Positions 1-7,283 of a stretch of 64,000 bases of DNA are shown here, piece by piece. The notes under the pieces are model-generated. The model was not told where the DNA came from and made no database searches. It saw nothing but the letters and a program-made list of their open reading frames with translations. The translations under genes and the position numbers were made by a program. Source of the DNA: Bacteroidia bacterium (GTDB lineage Bacteria > Bacteroidota > Bacteroidia > NS11-12g > UBA955); contig JALOAG010000005.1 in assembly GCA_023228875.1 (NCBI GenBank), positions 124,001 to 188,000 on the forward strand, written 5' to 3'. How positions within the stretch are numbered: the first letter of the stretch is position 1; each line of letters opens with the position of its first letter.

Positions 1-599
1 CTGTTGAGGAGGCATGGAATCTGGGAGCGGTAGCAGTGGGTGCAACAATCTATTTTGGTTCAGATGAATCTGCCAGACAAATAGTGGAAATTGCAGAAGC
101 ATTTGAACGCGCGCATGAATTGGGAATGGCTACGATACTTTGGTGTTATTTAAGAAATAATAATTTCAAAAAAGATGGCATTGATTATCATACTGCCGCA
201 GATTTAACTGGTCAAGCAAATCATTTAGGTGTTACCATTCAAGCGGACATTATTAAACAAAAATTGCCTACCAATAATGGTGGTTTTAATGAGCTTAAAT
301 TTGGCAAAACACATGAAAAAGTATATTCCCAACTGACTTCCGATAACCCAATTGATTTATGTAGATATCAAGTTGCTAATTGCTATATGGGTAAAATTGG
401 TTTAATTAATTCAGGAGGGGAAAGCAAAGGAGAATCAGATTTGGCAGATGCTGTTAGAACCGCTGTGATTAACAAGAGAGCAGGTGGACACGGGCTGATT
501 TCAGGTAGAAAAGCATTTCAAAAACCAATGAATGAAGGTGTGAAACTATTGAATGCAATTCAAGATGTATATCTTAACAAGGATGTTACCATTGCATAA
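1..599 (+). CDS. fbaB: class I fructose-bisphosphate aldolase, 3' part
   Basis: The product cleaves fructose 1,6-bisphosphate to dihydroxyacetone phosphate and glyceraldehyde 3-phosphate through a Schiff base, in cytosolic glycolysis and gluconeogenesis. The frame is open to the left edge (codons run from base 3), so the N-terminal part lies outside the window. The visible ~198 residues closely match my memory of the C-terminal half of E. coli FbaB: GATIYFGSDES near the start, then AHELGM, KKDGIDYHTAADLTGQANHLG, NPIDLCRYQVANCYMGK, INSGGESKGESDL and a KRAGGHGLI-GRKAF tail ending QDVYLNKDVTIA. A GTG at base 36 is internal, not a start, because the homologous residues continue upstream. accD follows on the same strand after 49 bp. 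Confidence 0.95.
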   Translation, partial: VEEAWNLGAVAVGATIYFGSDESARQIVEIAEAFERAHELGMATILWCYLRNNNFKKDGIDYHTAADLTGQANHLGVTIQADIIKQKLPTNNGGFNELKFGKTHEKVYSQLTSDNPIDLCRYQVANCYMGKIGLINSGGESKGESDLADAVRTAVINKRAGGHGLISGRKAFQKPMNEGVKLLNAIQDVYLNKDVTIA

Positions 600-648
600 T
601 GATGCTTAAATTGCAATGTATGTAATGCTTTACTAAACTAATAGAATT

Positions 649-1530
649 ATGAGTTGGTTTAAAAGAGTAAAAGAAGGAATCACCACTAAGTCAAAGGAAA
701 AAAAATATATTCCTGATGGGTTGTGGAATAAATGTCCAAGATGTAAAACAATTACCCAGTCAAAAGAGTTGGTGGAAAATCGCTATGTTTGTCCATCTTG
801 TCATTATCATCATAAGATTAGTTCTGAAGAATATTTTAATATCCTGTTTGATGAGCAGAAATATAAAGAATTGTATGCAGGCATAGTATCAGGCGATCCG
901 TTGAATTTTTTTGATACAAAGCCTTACACAAATCGTATAAAGGAAACACAAGAAAAGACTGGATTGAAAGATGCTCTCAGGGTTGCAGTAGGTAAAATCA
1001 ACGGTGCTAAAGTAGTCATCTCTTGCATGGATTTTAATTTCATTGGGGGTTCAATGGGTTCTGTTGTTGGAGAGAAGATAGCACGCTCAATTGACTATGC
1101 CAGAGAAAATAAAATACCTTTAATTATTATCTCAAAGTCAGGAGGAGCACGAATGATGGAAGCTGCCTTTTCATTGATGCAAATGGCAAAAACATCTGCC
1201 AAACTAGCCCTGCTCAATCAAGAAGGAGTGCCGTATCTTTCTATTTTAACTGACCCTACAACAGGCGGTGTTACTGCTTCTTTTGCCATGCTTGGGGATT
1301 TTAATATAGCAGAACCCGAAGCATTGATTGGTTTTGCAGGACCTCGTGTTATTAGGGAAACAATTGGCAGAGATTTACCAAAAGGATTTCAAAGTTCTGA
1401 GTTTTTGCAGGAACATGGATTTGTAGATTTTATTGTTCCAAGAACTGAAATGAAAGACAAGATAGGCAACTTGTTGAAGATGATATATTGTAAAAAAACC
1501 GCTGCCAAAAAAGTGGATAAAACTGAATAA
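649..1530 (+). CDS. accD: acetyl-CoA carboxylase carboxyltransferase subunit beta
   Basis: This is the beta half of the carboxyltransferase that moves CO2 from carboxybiotin to acetyl-CoA to give malonyl-CoA, the first committed step of fatty acid synthesis. At 293 residues it has the usual length. The N-terminal zinc ribbon is intact, with cysteines at residues 29, 32, 48 and 51 (CPRC and CPSC). The crotonase-like core follows, with the glycine-rich GGSMGSVVGEK and SKSGGARMMEA segments that form the acyl-CoA site and oxyanion hole. accA and accB are not in the window, while accC lies at 41.1 kb, so the complex is encoded at dispersed loci. The ATG start has the expected MSWFKR opening. Confidence 0.97.
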   Translation: MSWFKRVKEGITTKSKEKKYIPDGLWNKCPRCKTITQSKELVENRYVCPSCHYHHKISSEEYFNILFDEQKYKELYAGIVSGDPLNFFDTKPYTNRIKETQEKTGLKDALRVAVGKINGAKVVISCMDFNFIGGSMGSVVGEKIARSIDYARENKIPLIIISKSGGARMMEAAFSLMQMAKTSAKLALLNQEGVPYLSILTDPTTGGVTASFAMLGDFNIAEPEALIGFAGPRVIRETIGRDLPKGFQSSEFLQEHGFVDFIVPRTEMKDKIGNLLKMIYCKKTAAKKVDKTE

Positions 1531-1589
1531 AAGAAAATATTAAAAGCCTTATTTCGCAATCAAATTAACAAATTAATAAAAGTATAAAC

Positions 1590-1970
1590 ATGAATTTCCC
1601 TTCAGAATTAAAGTACACAAAAGACCACGAATGGGTGAAAGTAGATGGTGATGTGGCAACCATTGGTGTAACCGACTTTGCTCAAAGCGAGTTAGGAGAT
1701 ATCGTTTTTGTTGATATTCCTACGCAAGGGCAGACATTAGACAAAGAATCAGTATTTGGTACAATTGAAGCTGTTAAAACAGTTTCGGATTTATTTATGC
1801 CTGTTTCAGGTGAAGTAATTCAAATTAATCCAAACATTGATTCAGCACCTGAAAGCATTAACTCTGATCCTTATGGTGAAGGTTGGATTGTAAAAGTTAA
1901 AATGACCAATCCATCAGAATTAAATGACTTGTTGGATGTAGCTGCCTATAAATCACATACTGGGAATTAA
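1590..1970 (+). CDS. gcvH: glycine cleavage system H protein
   Basis: This is the lipoyl carrier of the glycine cleavage system, which shuttles the aminomethyl group from P protein to T protein and is reoxidised by L protein. It has 126 residues, normal for the family. The opening KYTKDHEWVK and the motif GTIEAVKTVSDLFMP are characteristic, and K63 is the lipoylated lysine. The C-terminal stretch SDPYGEGWIVKVK is also typical. No other gcv gene is nearby, but a lipoate-protein ligase lies at 51.9 kb. It follows accD by 59 bp and precedes the VanZ-like gene by 24 bp, so the three may be co-transcribed. Confidence 0.97.
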   Translation: MNFPSELKYTKDHEWVKVDGDVATIGVTDFAQSELGDIVFVDIPTQGQTLDKESVFGTIEAVKTVSDLFMPVSGEVIQINPNIDSAPESINSDPYGEGWIVKVKMTNPSELNDLLDVAAYKSHTGN

Positions 1971-1994
1971 AATACGCCCGTGTATTAGACCAAA

Positions 1995-2390
1995 ATGTCT
2001 TTTGTAAAAAGAACAATCCCTTTCTTTAAATACCAGTCCCCTGCATTGCTCTGGGGACTTTTTATTTGTTTAATTTTGTTGTTGCCAATTGGTGATACAG
2101 GTACAACACTCCTTTTTGGTTTTTTTCCTGTAGATAAATTGGTGCATGTAGTTCTTTTTTCTTTTTTTGCTTTATTTTCAAGAGTAGGGTGGGCGAAGTG
2201 GTATCGAAATGATTTCTTTGTCAAAAAAGCCAATACTTGGACAGTAATAGAAGGTGTCGGATTGGCGTTTTTGACTGAATCATTACAAGAATTAACATTT
2301 TACAGAACGTTCTCTTTCCTTGATATAGTAGCAGACATTGCGGGGATTTCATTAGGATTGTTGTTGTTTATTTTGATTTATAAACTCTGA
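1995..2390 (+). CDS. VanZ-like family membrane protein
   Basis: A small membrane protein of 131 residues with four predicted hydrophobic segments, at about residues 17-33, 47-62, 78-92 and 108-129. It carries the VanZ-like pattern of charged residues: DKLVHVVLF after the second segment, TESLQELTFYRTFSFLD, and D-IAD-AG near the C-terminus. VanZ itself confers low-level teicoplanin resistance, but most family members, including these short Bacteroidota ones next to gcvH, have no established function. The gene sits 24 bp behind gcvH. Family membership is seen in sequence; any role in envelope or antibiotic response would be inference. Confidence 0.85.
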   Translation: MSFVKRTIPFFKYQSPALLWGLFICLILLLPIGDTGTTLLFGFFPVDKLVHVVLFSFFALFSRVGWAKWYRNDFFVKKANTWTVIEGVGLAFLTESLQELTFYRTFSFLDIVADIAGISLGLLLFILIYKL

Positions 2391-2456
2391 CATTTACCTT
2401 TTGGCTACATTGTGTATTAAAAAAGTGAGTCAACGATTTGACAACAAATAAAAATA

Positions 2457-2464
2457 TAAATTTG
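2457..2464 (+). promoter_or_regulatory. -7 promoter element of the tonB-like gene
   Basis: TAAATTTG matches the Bacteroidota -7 consensus TAnnTTTG. A TTTG lies upstream at 2437-2440, a 16 bp gap and slightly short for a -33 element. Transcription would start near 2471, about 16 nt before the ATG. Confidence 0.6.
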
Positions 2465-2486
2465 CAAACCTTAAAAATTAACAACT

Positions 2487-3203
2487 ATGGAATTAAAGAA
2501 AAGCATTAAGGCGGATGTATCAAAGAGAGCCACTTCGTTTTTCCTTTTTGGACTGTTAGTTATCCAACTGATTACATTAGGAGCTTTTTCATACACTTGG
2601 TATGATAAAGTTGATACCACACCTAAGATTACCAAACCGGTTAATGACGGTGAAGTAATTGAGCAAACTGAAATTACCCAACAAGCTTATTATGTGCCTC
2701 CGCCACCCCCTCCAACTTCTATTGAGGTTGTAGAAGATGATAAGGCAGACGATGATGTAGAAATACAGGATACAGAATTTAAAGATGAAACAGTGGTTGA
2801 AGCTCCATACCAGTTTCACGGAATGACTCCCGGAGGGACACCGGGTGCACCACCTCCTGCTGAAGTAAAGGAATCACCTATTTTCGAGGTGGTAGAAATT
2901 ATGCCTGAATATCCGGGAGGACAAAAAGCAATGATAGCATTTATTGAAAAGAATTTTCGCTATCCTGAAGAGGCAAGACGTTTTGATGTTGAAGGTCGTG
3001 TTTTGATTTCATTTCTTGTTGATGAACAAGGCAATATTACAGAAGTAAGACCATTGTTGCCTGCTAACCGACAATTAGGATATGGATTAGAAGACGAATG
3101 TGTACGTATTGTTAGAATGATGCCAAAATGGAAACCCGGTTTTCAGCGCAACAAAGCAGTGAGAGTTAGATATACATTGCCGATTAATTGTACACTTAAT
3201 TAA
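2487..3203 (+). CDS. energy transducer TonB-family protein
   Basis: TonB proteins span the inner membrane and pass proton-motive energy to TonB-dependent outer-membrane receptors. This 238-residue protein shows the full layout: a short basic N-terminus, one membrane segment at about residues 16-38, a proline-rich linker (VPPPPPPTS near residue 72), an acidic spacer, and a C-terminal TonB domain from about residue 130. That domain has the Bacteroidota signature PEYPGGQKAM, FRYPEEARR, EGRVLISFLVDEQGNI and a KPGFQRNKAVRVRYTLPI ending. It has its own promoter and is closed by a strong terminator, so it is probably transcribed alone. Several paralogues are usual in this phylum, so I assign no symbol. 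Confidence 0.95.
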   Translation: MELKKSIKADVSKRATSFFLFGLLVIQLITLGAFSYTWYDKVDTTPKITKPVNDGEVIEQTEITQQAYYVPPPPPPTSIEVVEDDKADDDVEIQDTEFKDETVVEAPYQFHGMTPGGTPGAPPPAEVKESPIFEVVEIMPEYPGGQKAMIAFIEKNFRYPEEARRFDVEGRVLISFLVDEQGNITEVRPLLPANRQLGYGLEDECVRIVRMMPKWKPGFQRNKAVRVRYTLPINCTLN

Positions 3204-3225
3204 TCATTCTTTTATAATAATATTG

Positions 3226-3250
3226 AAGCCTCTGTCAAGAGGCTTTTTTA
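3226..3250 (+). terminator. rho-independent terminator after tonB
   Basis: Perfect stem AAGCCTCT / AGAGGCTT with a four-base loop (gtca), followed directly by a T tract. It ends seven bases before the murQ ATG, so murQ needs readthrough or a promoter overlapping this region. Confidence 0.9.
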
Positions 3251-3256
3251 TTTATT

Positions 3257-4054
3257 ATGAATACCGAACAAGATTCACATTACCAGAATTTAGAACAATT
3301 ATCAACGTTTGAGTTAGTTACAGGGATTAACAATGAAGACGCTGGTATAGCAGATGCTGTAGCCAAAGAATTTCCTTCAATTATTCAATTGATAGATGCA
3401 GTTGCAACTAAATTAGCATCAGGCGGGAGACTTTTTTATATAGGAGCCGGAACGAGCGGACGATTGGGGATATTGGATGCAAGTGAATGTCCGCCAACTT
3501 ATGGTGTAGATTATAACAAAGTGATAGGTTTAATTGCCGGAGGCGATTCCGCAATTCGCAAGGCAGTGGAATTTGCTGAAGATAATACGGAACAAGCATG
3601 GAAGGATTTACAGCAATTTGATATTGGTTCAAATGATTTTCTCATTGGCATTTCTGCAAGCGGAAGAACACCTTATGTTGCAGGCGGATTAGAAGATGCA
3701 AGAAAGAATCAAATTCAAACAGGGTGTGTTGTTTGTAATAAAAATTCAGTGATTGCAGCTCATTCGGATTTTCCTGTTGAATTAGAAACAGGTCCGGAGT
3801 TCGTTACCGGCAGTACCAGAATGAAAGCCGGCACAGCTCAAAAGATGGTGTTAAACATAATTACTACTGTCAGCATGATAAAATTAGGCCGAGTCAAAGG
3901 GAATAAGATGGTGGATATGCAAATTGCAAATAACAAACTTGTTGAACGTGGCATTCGTATGATCATGGAAGAGACAACATTAAACAGAGAACAAGCTCGT
4001 GCAGCCTTAAAAGAATTGGGGAGTGTGAGGGCTGTAATTGAGCAATACAAATAG
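3257..4054 (+). CDS. murQ: N-acetylmuramic acid 6-phosphate etherase
   Basis: MurQ removes the lactyl ether from MurNAc-6-phosphate to give GlcNAc-6-phosphate and D-lactate, a cytosolic step in recycling of cell-wall sugars. The protein has 265 residues, somewhat shorter than the ~298 of E. coli. The SIS sugar-phosphate domain has YIGAGTSGRLGILDASECPPTYG-type sequence from residue 61, with the catalytic-type Glu in SECPPT (residue 77) and the AVExAED stretch at 103-109. The second SIS signature is GISASGRTPYVAG, and TGSTRMKAGTAQK follows. Its functional partner anmK, which makes MurNAc-6-phosphate, is at 26.6-27.7 kb on the other strand. Confidence 0.95.
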   Translation: MNTEQDSHYQNLEQLSTFELVTGINNEDAGIADAVAKEFPSIIQLIDAVATKLASGGRLFYIGAGTSGRLGILDASECPPTYGVDYNKVIGLIAGGDSAIRKAVEFAEDNTEQAWKDLQQFDIGSNDFLIGISASGRTPYVAGGLEDARKNQIQTGCVVCNKNSVIAAHSDFPVELETGPEFVTGSTRMKAGTAQKMVLNIITTVSMIKLGRVKGNKMVDMQIANNKLVERGIRMIMEETTLNREQARAALKELGSVRAVIEQYK

Positions 4055-4106
4055 TTGAAGGTGTGCTCAAAAGAGTTTAAATTTACACCCTTTAAAATTT
4101 TGAGAT

Positions 4107-6182
4107 TTGACTGAAGCAAAAAGAGCATTATCTGTGAGCGTTACTAAAGACATCCTTTTACAAGCCTATCAACTGATGTGTCAGACGAGAGCAATGGCAA
4201 AGATTTATGAAGACAATAGGCAAATTACCACCTATGTTCATTCTACCTCAAAGGGGCACGAAGCAATACAATTAGCAGCAGGGTTTCTTTTGGAACATTA
4301 TGATTATGTTGCTCCATACTATCGAGATGAGTCAATTCTTTTAGGCATAGGTATGCGACCTTATGAGTTGATGTTGCAACTCATTGCTAAAAAAGATGAC
4401 CCATTTTCAGGTGGGAGAAGTTATTATTCACATCCCTCACTTAAAAGAGAAACAATGCCCAAAATTCCACATCAATCCAGTGCAACAGGAATGCAGGCTA
4501 TCCCTGCAACAGGTATGGCGCATGGGTTGAAATACAAAGAACAAATGGGATTGCTTCCGACAGGAGAGTTACCTATTGTAATGTGTTCTATTGGAGATGG
4601 TTCAATGACAGAAGGTGAAGTGTCAGAAGCATTACAAATGGCTGTGCTCAAAGAATTACCCATTGTGTATTTAGTGCAAGATAATAACTGGGGAATTTCT
4701 GCAACCGGAAAAGAAATGAGAGCAATGGATGCGTATGAGTTTGCAGCAGGATTCAAAGGGTTGAAAAGGATGCGAACCAATGGCTCTGACTTTGTTCAAT
4801 GTTATGAAGATTTGAAATCGGCAATTGATTGGGTGCGTAAAAATCGCAAACCATTATTAATTCATGCCAATGTTCCTTTATTAGGGCATCATACTTCAGG
4901 TGTAAGAAGCGAATGGTATAGAGATGATTTAGAGGAGCAAGCAAAGCACGATCCTTTCCCACTTTTATTGAATACCTTAATGGAATTGGGAGAAAACAAA
5001 GATACCTTAGATACAATCAGAAAGGAAGCAGATGAATATATAGCAGAAGAGTTTGCAAAGGCTGTTGCTGCACCTGATCCCGAGCCGGAATCAGTATATT
5101 TGCATGAATTTGCTCCTACTCCGGTTACAGAACAACAAGGAGTGCGGAAACCTGATGGCAAAGAACCCGTTGTGATGGTTGATGCTGCTTTGTTTGCATG
5201 CGATGAAATTTTAAAGAAACATCCTGAAGCATTGTTATATGGACAGGATGTTGGCAAAAGGTTAGGTGGGGTATTCAGAGAGGCTGCCACTTTGGGAAAT
5301 AAACATGGAGAAGCTCGTGTGTTTAATACACCAATTCAAGAAGCGTATATTGTGGGTTCTACTGTTGGAATGAGCGCAGTAGGATTAAAGCCAATAGTTG
5401 AAATTCAGTTTGCAGATTATATATGGCCTGCAGTGAATCAGTTAGTGGAAGAATTGTCTAAATCATGTTATTTGTCTAATGGAAAATATCCGGTTGCAAG
5501 TGTGATTAGAATTCCTACAGGTGCTTATGGTGGAGGAGGTCCTTATCATTCGGGAACTGTTGAATCAAGCATACTGCCTATTAAAGGAATAAAGGTAGTG
5601 TATCCAAGTAATGCCGCAGATATGAAAGGATTATTAAAAGCTGCATTTTATGACCCAAATCCGGTTGTGATTTTTGAACATAAAGGGCTTTACTGGAGCA
5701 AAGTTCCCGGTACAGAATTAGCTAAAACCCCTGAGCCGGATGAGGATTATATTATTCCATTAGGGAAGGGTAGGGTTGTGCTTGCCGCAGCAGAAGAGTC
5801 TGTAAACAAAGGTGATTCTGTCTGTGTAATTACTTATGGTATGGGTGTTTATTGGGCACTCAATGCAGCCAAGAGATTACAAGGGAAAGTAGAAATAGTG
5901 GATTTGAGAACTCTGAACCCTATTGATGAAGAGTTAATGTTTGAAACAGCAAAAAAACATGGAAAAGTATTAATTCTCACCGAGGAAACTCAGCGTAATT
6001 CTTTTGCAGAAGCCTTAGCCGGAAGAATTTCCGAACATTGCTTCCAATTTTTAGATGCCCCAATCAAAGTGTTAGGTTCAGCAAATTTGCCTGCAGTCCC
6101 CATGAATAAGGGGTTGGAGGCAGAAATGCTTCCTAATGCAGACAAAGTATATGATGTGTTGAATGAGTTATTGAAGTTTTAA
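4107..6182 (+). CDS. fused 2-oxoacid dehydrogenase E1 component (alpha and beta)
   Basis: A thiamine-diphosphate enzyme that decarboxylates a 2-oxoacid and hands the acyl group to the lipoyl E2 of a dehydrogenase complex. The alpha half (about residues 1-310) has the ThDP motif GDGSMTEGE at 163 running to NNWG at 193. The beta half (about 350-691) has the transketolase-type pyrimidine domain (GQDVGKRLGGVF, EIQFADYI, RIPTGAYGGGGPYHSG) and a C-terminal transketolase domain (VEIVDLRTLNPID). Alpha/beta fusions of this kind are common in Bacteroidota. The substrate may be branched-chain 2-oxoacids or pyruvate; sequence reading alone does not decide. An in-frame stop at 4101 leaves the TTG at 4107 as the earliest start; the first ATG is 22 codons later, inside conserved sequence. 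Confidence 0.92.
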   Translation: MTEAKRALSVSVTKDILLQAYQLMCQTRAMAKIYEDNRQITTYVHSTSKGHEAIQLAAGFLLEHYDYVAPYYRDESILLGIGMRPYELMLQLIAKKDDPFSGGRSYYSHPSLKRETMPKIPHQSSATGMQAIPATGMAHGLKYKEQMGLLPTGELPIVMCSIGDGSMTEGEVSEALQMAVLKELPIVYLVQDNNWGISATGKEMRAMDAYEFAAGFKGLKRMRTNGSDFVQCYEDLKSAIDWVRKNRKPLLIHANVPLLGHHTSGVRSEWYRDDLEEQAKHDPFPLLLNTLMELGENKDTLDTIRKEADEYIAEEFAKAVAAPDPEPESVYLHEFAPTPVTEQQGVRKPDGKEPVVMVDAALFACDEILKKHPEALLYGQDVGKRLGGVFREAATLGNKHGEARVFNTPIQEAYIVGSTVGMSAVGLKPIVEIQFADYIWPAVNQLVEELSKSCYLSNGKYPVASVIRIPTGAYGGGGPYHSGTVESSILPIKGIKVVYPSNAADMKGLLKAAFYDPNPVVIFEHKGLYWSKVPGTELAKTPEPDEDYIIPLGKGRVVLAAAEESVNKGDSVCVITYGMGVYWALNAAKRLQGKVEIVDLRTLNPIDEELMFETAKKHGKVLILTEETQRNSFAEALAGRISEHCFQFLDAPIKVLGSANLPAVPMNKGLEAEMLPNADKVYDVLNELLKF

Positions 6183-6220
6183 ACTTCAAAATCTTCAAAA
6201 AAGTTTTTGGGAAATTCTTC

Positions 6221-6908
6221 GGTAACATTGCTTTTGAGCAGCCACAGACAATTCTGACAGAAAATCACTTGGCATAACTGTAACGCCAGAAATGGAAGTG
6301 TTGGTAAAAGCACCGACAGACACTACCATAGAAAAAGTGAAAGGGAAAATAAGGAAAAAAGCACTTTGGATAATTAAACAACAAAGCTTCTTTCTTTCCT
6401 TTCAACCATAGACACCACAACGGAAATACATAAGTGGAGAAACACATTTGTATCTGGGCAGCCAATACCGACTGAAAGTGATAAATGATAAGTTAAAAGT
6501 GAAGATGTTAAGCTTAAAGGACAGTTTTTGGAAGTACACACACTTGACAATTCAAAAGTCAAATCATTGGTAGCTGAATGGTATTTAAGAAAATCCTTTG
6601 AGAAAATTAAACCCCTTGCAGAAGATCTTTTCAATAATTTTATTAAAAGAAACAATTTATCATTTATCACTTTTAACTTTTCACTTAGAAATATGCCGAT
6701 ACGTTGGGGCAGTTGCACACCAAAAGGAAAAATCATTTTAAATCCTGAATTGATTAAAGCACCAAAAGGCTGTATTGAATATGTTATAATACACGAACTT
6801 TGTCATTTATTACATCACAACCACACACAGAAATTTTTAGTTTTACAAACCAAAGAAATGAAAGACTGGGTAAAGTGGAAAATGAAATTGGAGAAACTAT
6901 TAGCATGA
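6221..6908 (+). pseudogene. decayed YgjP-type (DUF45) zinc metallopeptidase
   Basis: Remnant of a ~230-residue predicted metal-dependent hydrolase. Frame 2 near 6221 reads GNIAFE. Frame 1 from about 6250 reads SDRKSLGITVTPEMEVLVKAP, typical of the family N-terminus, and runs to a TAG at 6409-6411. It resumes with TPQRKYISGETHLYLGSQYRL, and near 6500-6530 the frame must change again to that of the 126-residue stretch at 6528-6908. That last part keeps RWGSC, NPELIKAP and the zinc site HELCHLLHHNHTQKF, where the second His and downstream residues look intact. I therefore see one in-frame stop and at least two frame changes. The intact tail could still be translated, but without the N-terminal half. 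No start codon is evident after the E1 gene stop. Confidence 0.8.
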
Positions 6909-7172
6909 GAAGAATAGACAAATAATCACTCGGACAATGACAGCTATTACCCAATCATACAGCGACTTTCAGACACGGTCGACAAGAACGCCAATTACCA
7001 ATAGTGGTAACCGTTGCACAACTCTTTAAATAAAATAAAATAACAGCACAAGCGGCTTCATTTGAAGCGTTTTAACCACACTTGTTTTTTGGGGGTTTGG
7101 GAGTTGTAGTTATTGTGATAGAGACAATAAAATAACGGAAGGTGTTTTGCAGCGTTATCTCTACTTTTTAAA

Positions 7173-7223
7173 AGTGCTTAACACTGAACTAAATGCTTAG
7201 TTTAGCAGTGGAAATTAAACACT
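7173..7223. repeat. long imperfect palindrome with one-sided bulges
   Basis: The arms pair as AGTGCTTAA with TTAAACACT (one mismatch), CACTG with CAGTG, and AACTAA with TTAGTT around an ATGC loop. Unpaired TAG (7203-7205) and GAAA (7211-7214) fall only on the right arm. Bulges confined to one arm resemble folded recombination sites such as integron attC, but no clear core sites are seen. It could also be an ordinary RNA hairpin. Confidence 0.45.
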
Positions 7224-7229
7224 AAGGAC

Positions 7230-7246
7230 GTTATTAGACGGGCTGA
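7230..7246 (+). repeat. 17-base word, copy 1
   Basis: GTTATTAGACGGGCTGA differs by one base from the copy at 23984-24000. Both copies lie in gene-free sequence next to a pseudogene. It may be a remnant of a dispersed element, or chance. Confidence 0.35.
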
Positions 7247-7283
7247 AATGTTTTAGGGTTGGTATTGAAAGCCAAAGAAAATT

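Larger units (their letters stand above)
6909..7283. other. non-coding stretch between the pseudogene and mutS2
   Basis: No protein-like reading frame is visible in these 375 bases. Two structures are: a weak hairpin GCTTC-attt-GAAGC followed by GTTTT at 7055-7073, and the long bulged hairpin listed separately at 7173-7223. A 17-base word at 7230-7246 recurs with one mismatch at 23984-24000, next to the other pseudogene in the window. Confidence 0.5.

Noticed and set aside
1985..2233. Minus-strand frame opposite the VanZ gene
   Set aside because: It is the shadow of a real plus-strand gene and has no family features. The same applies to the other antisense frames inside genes.
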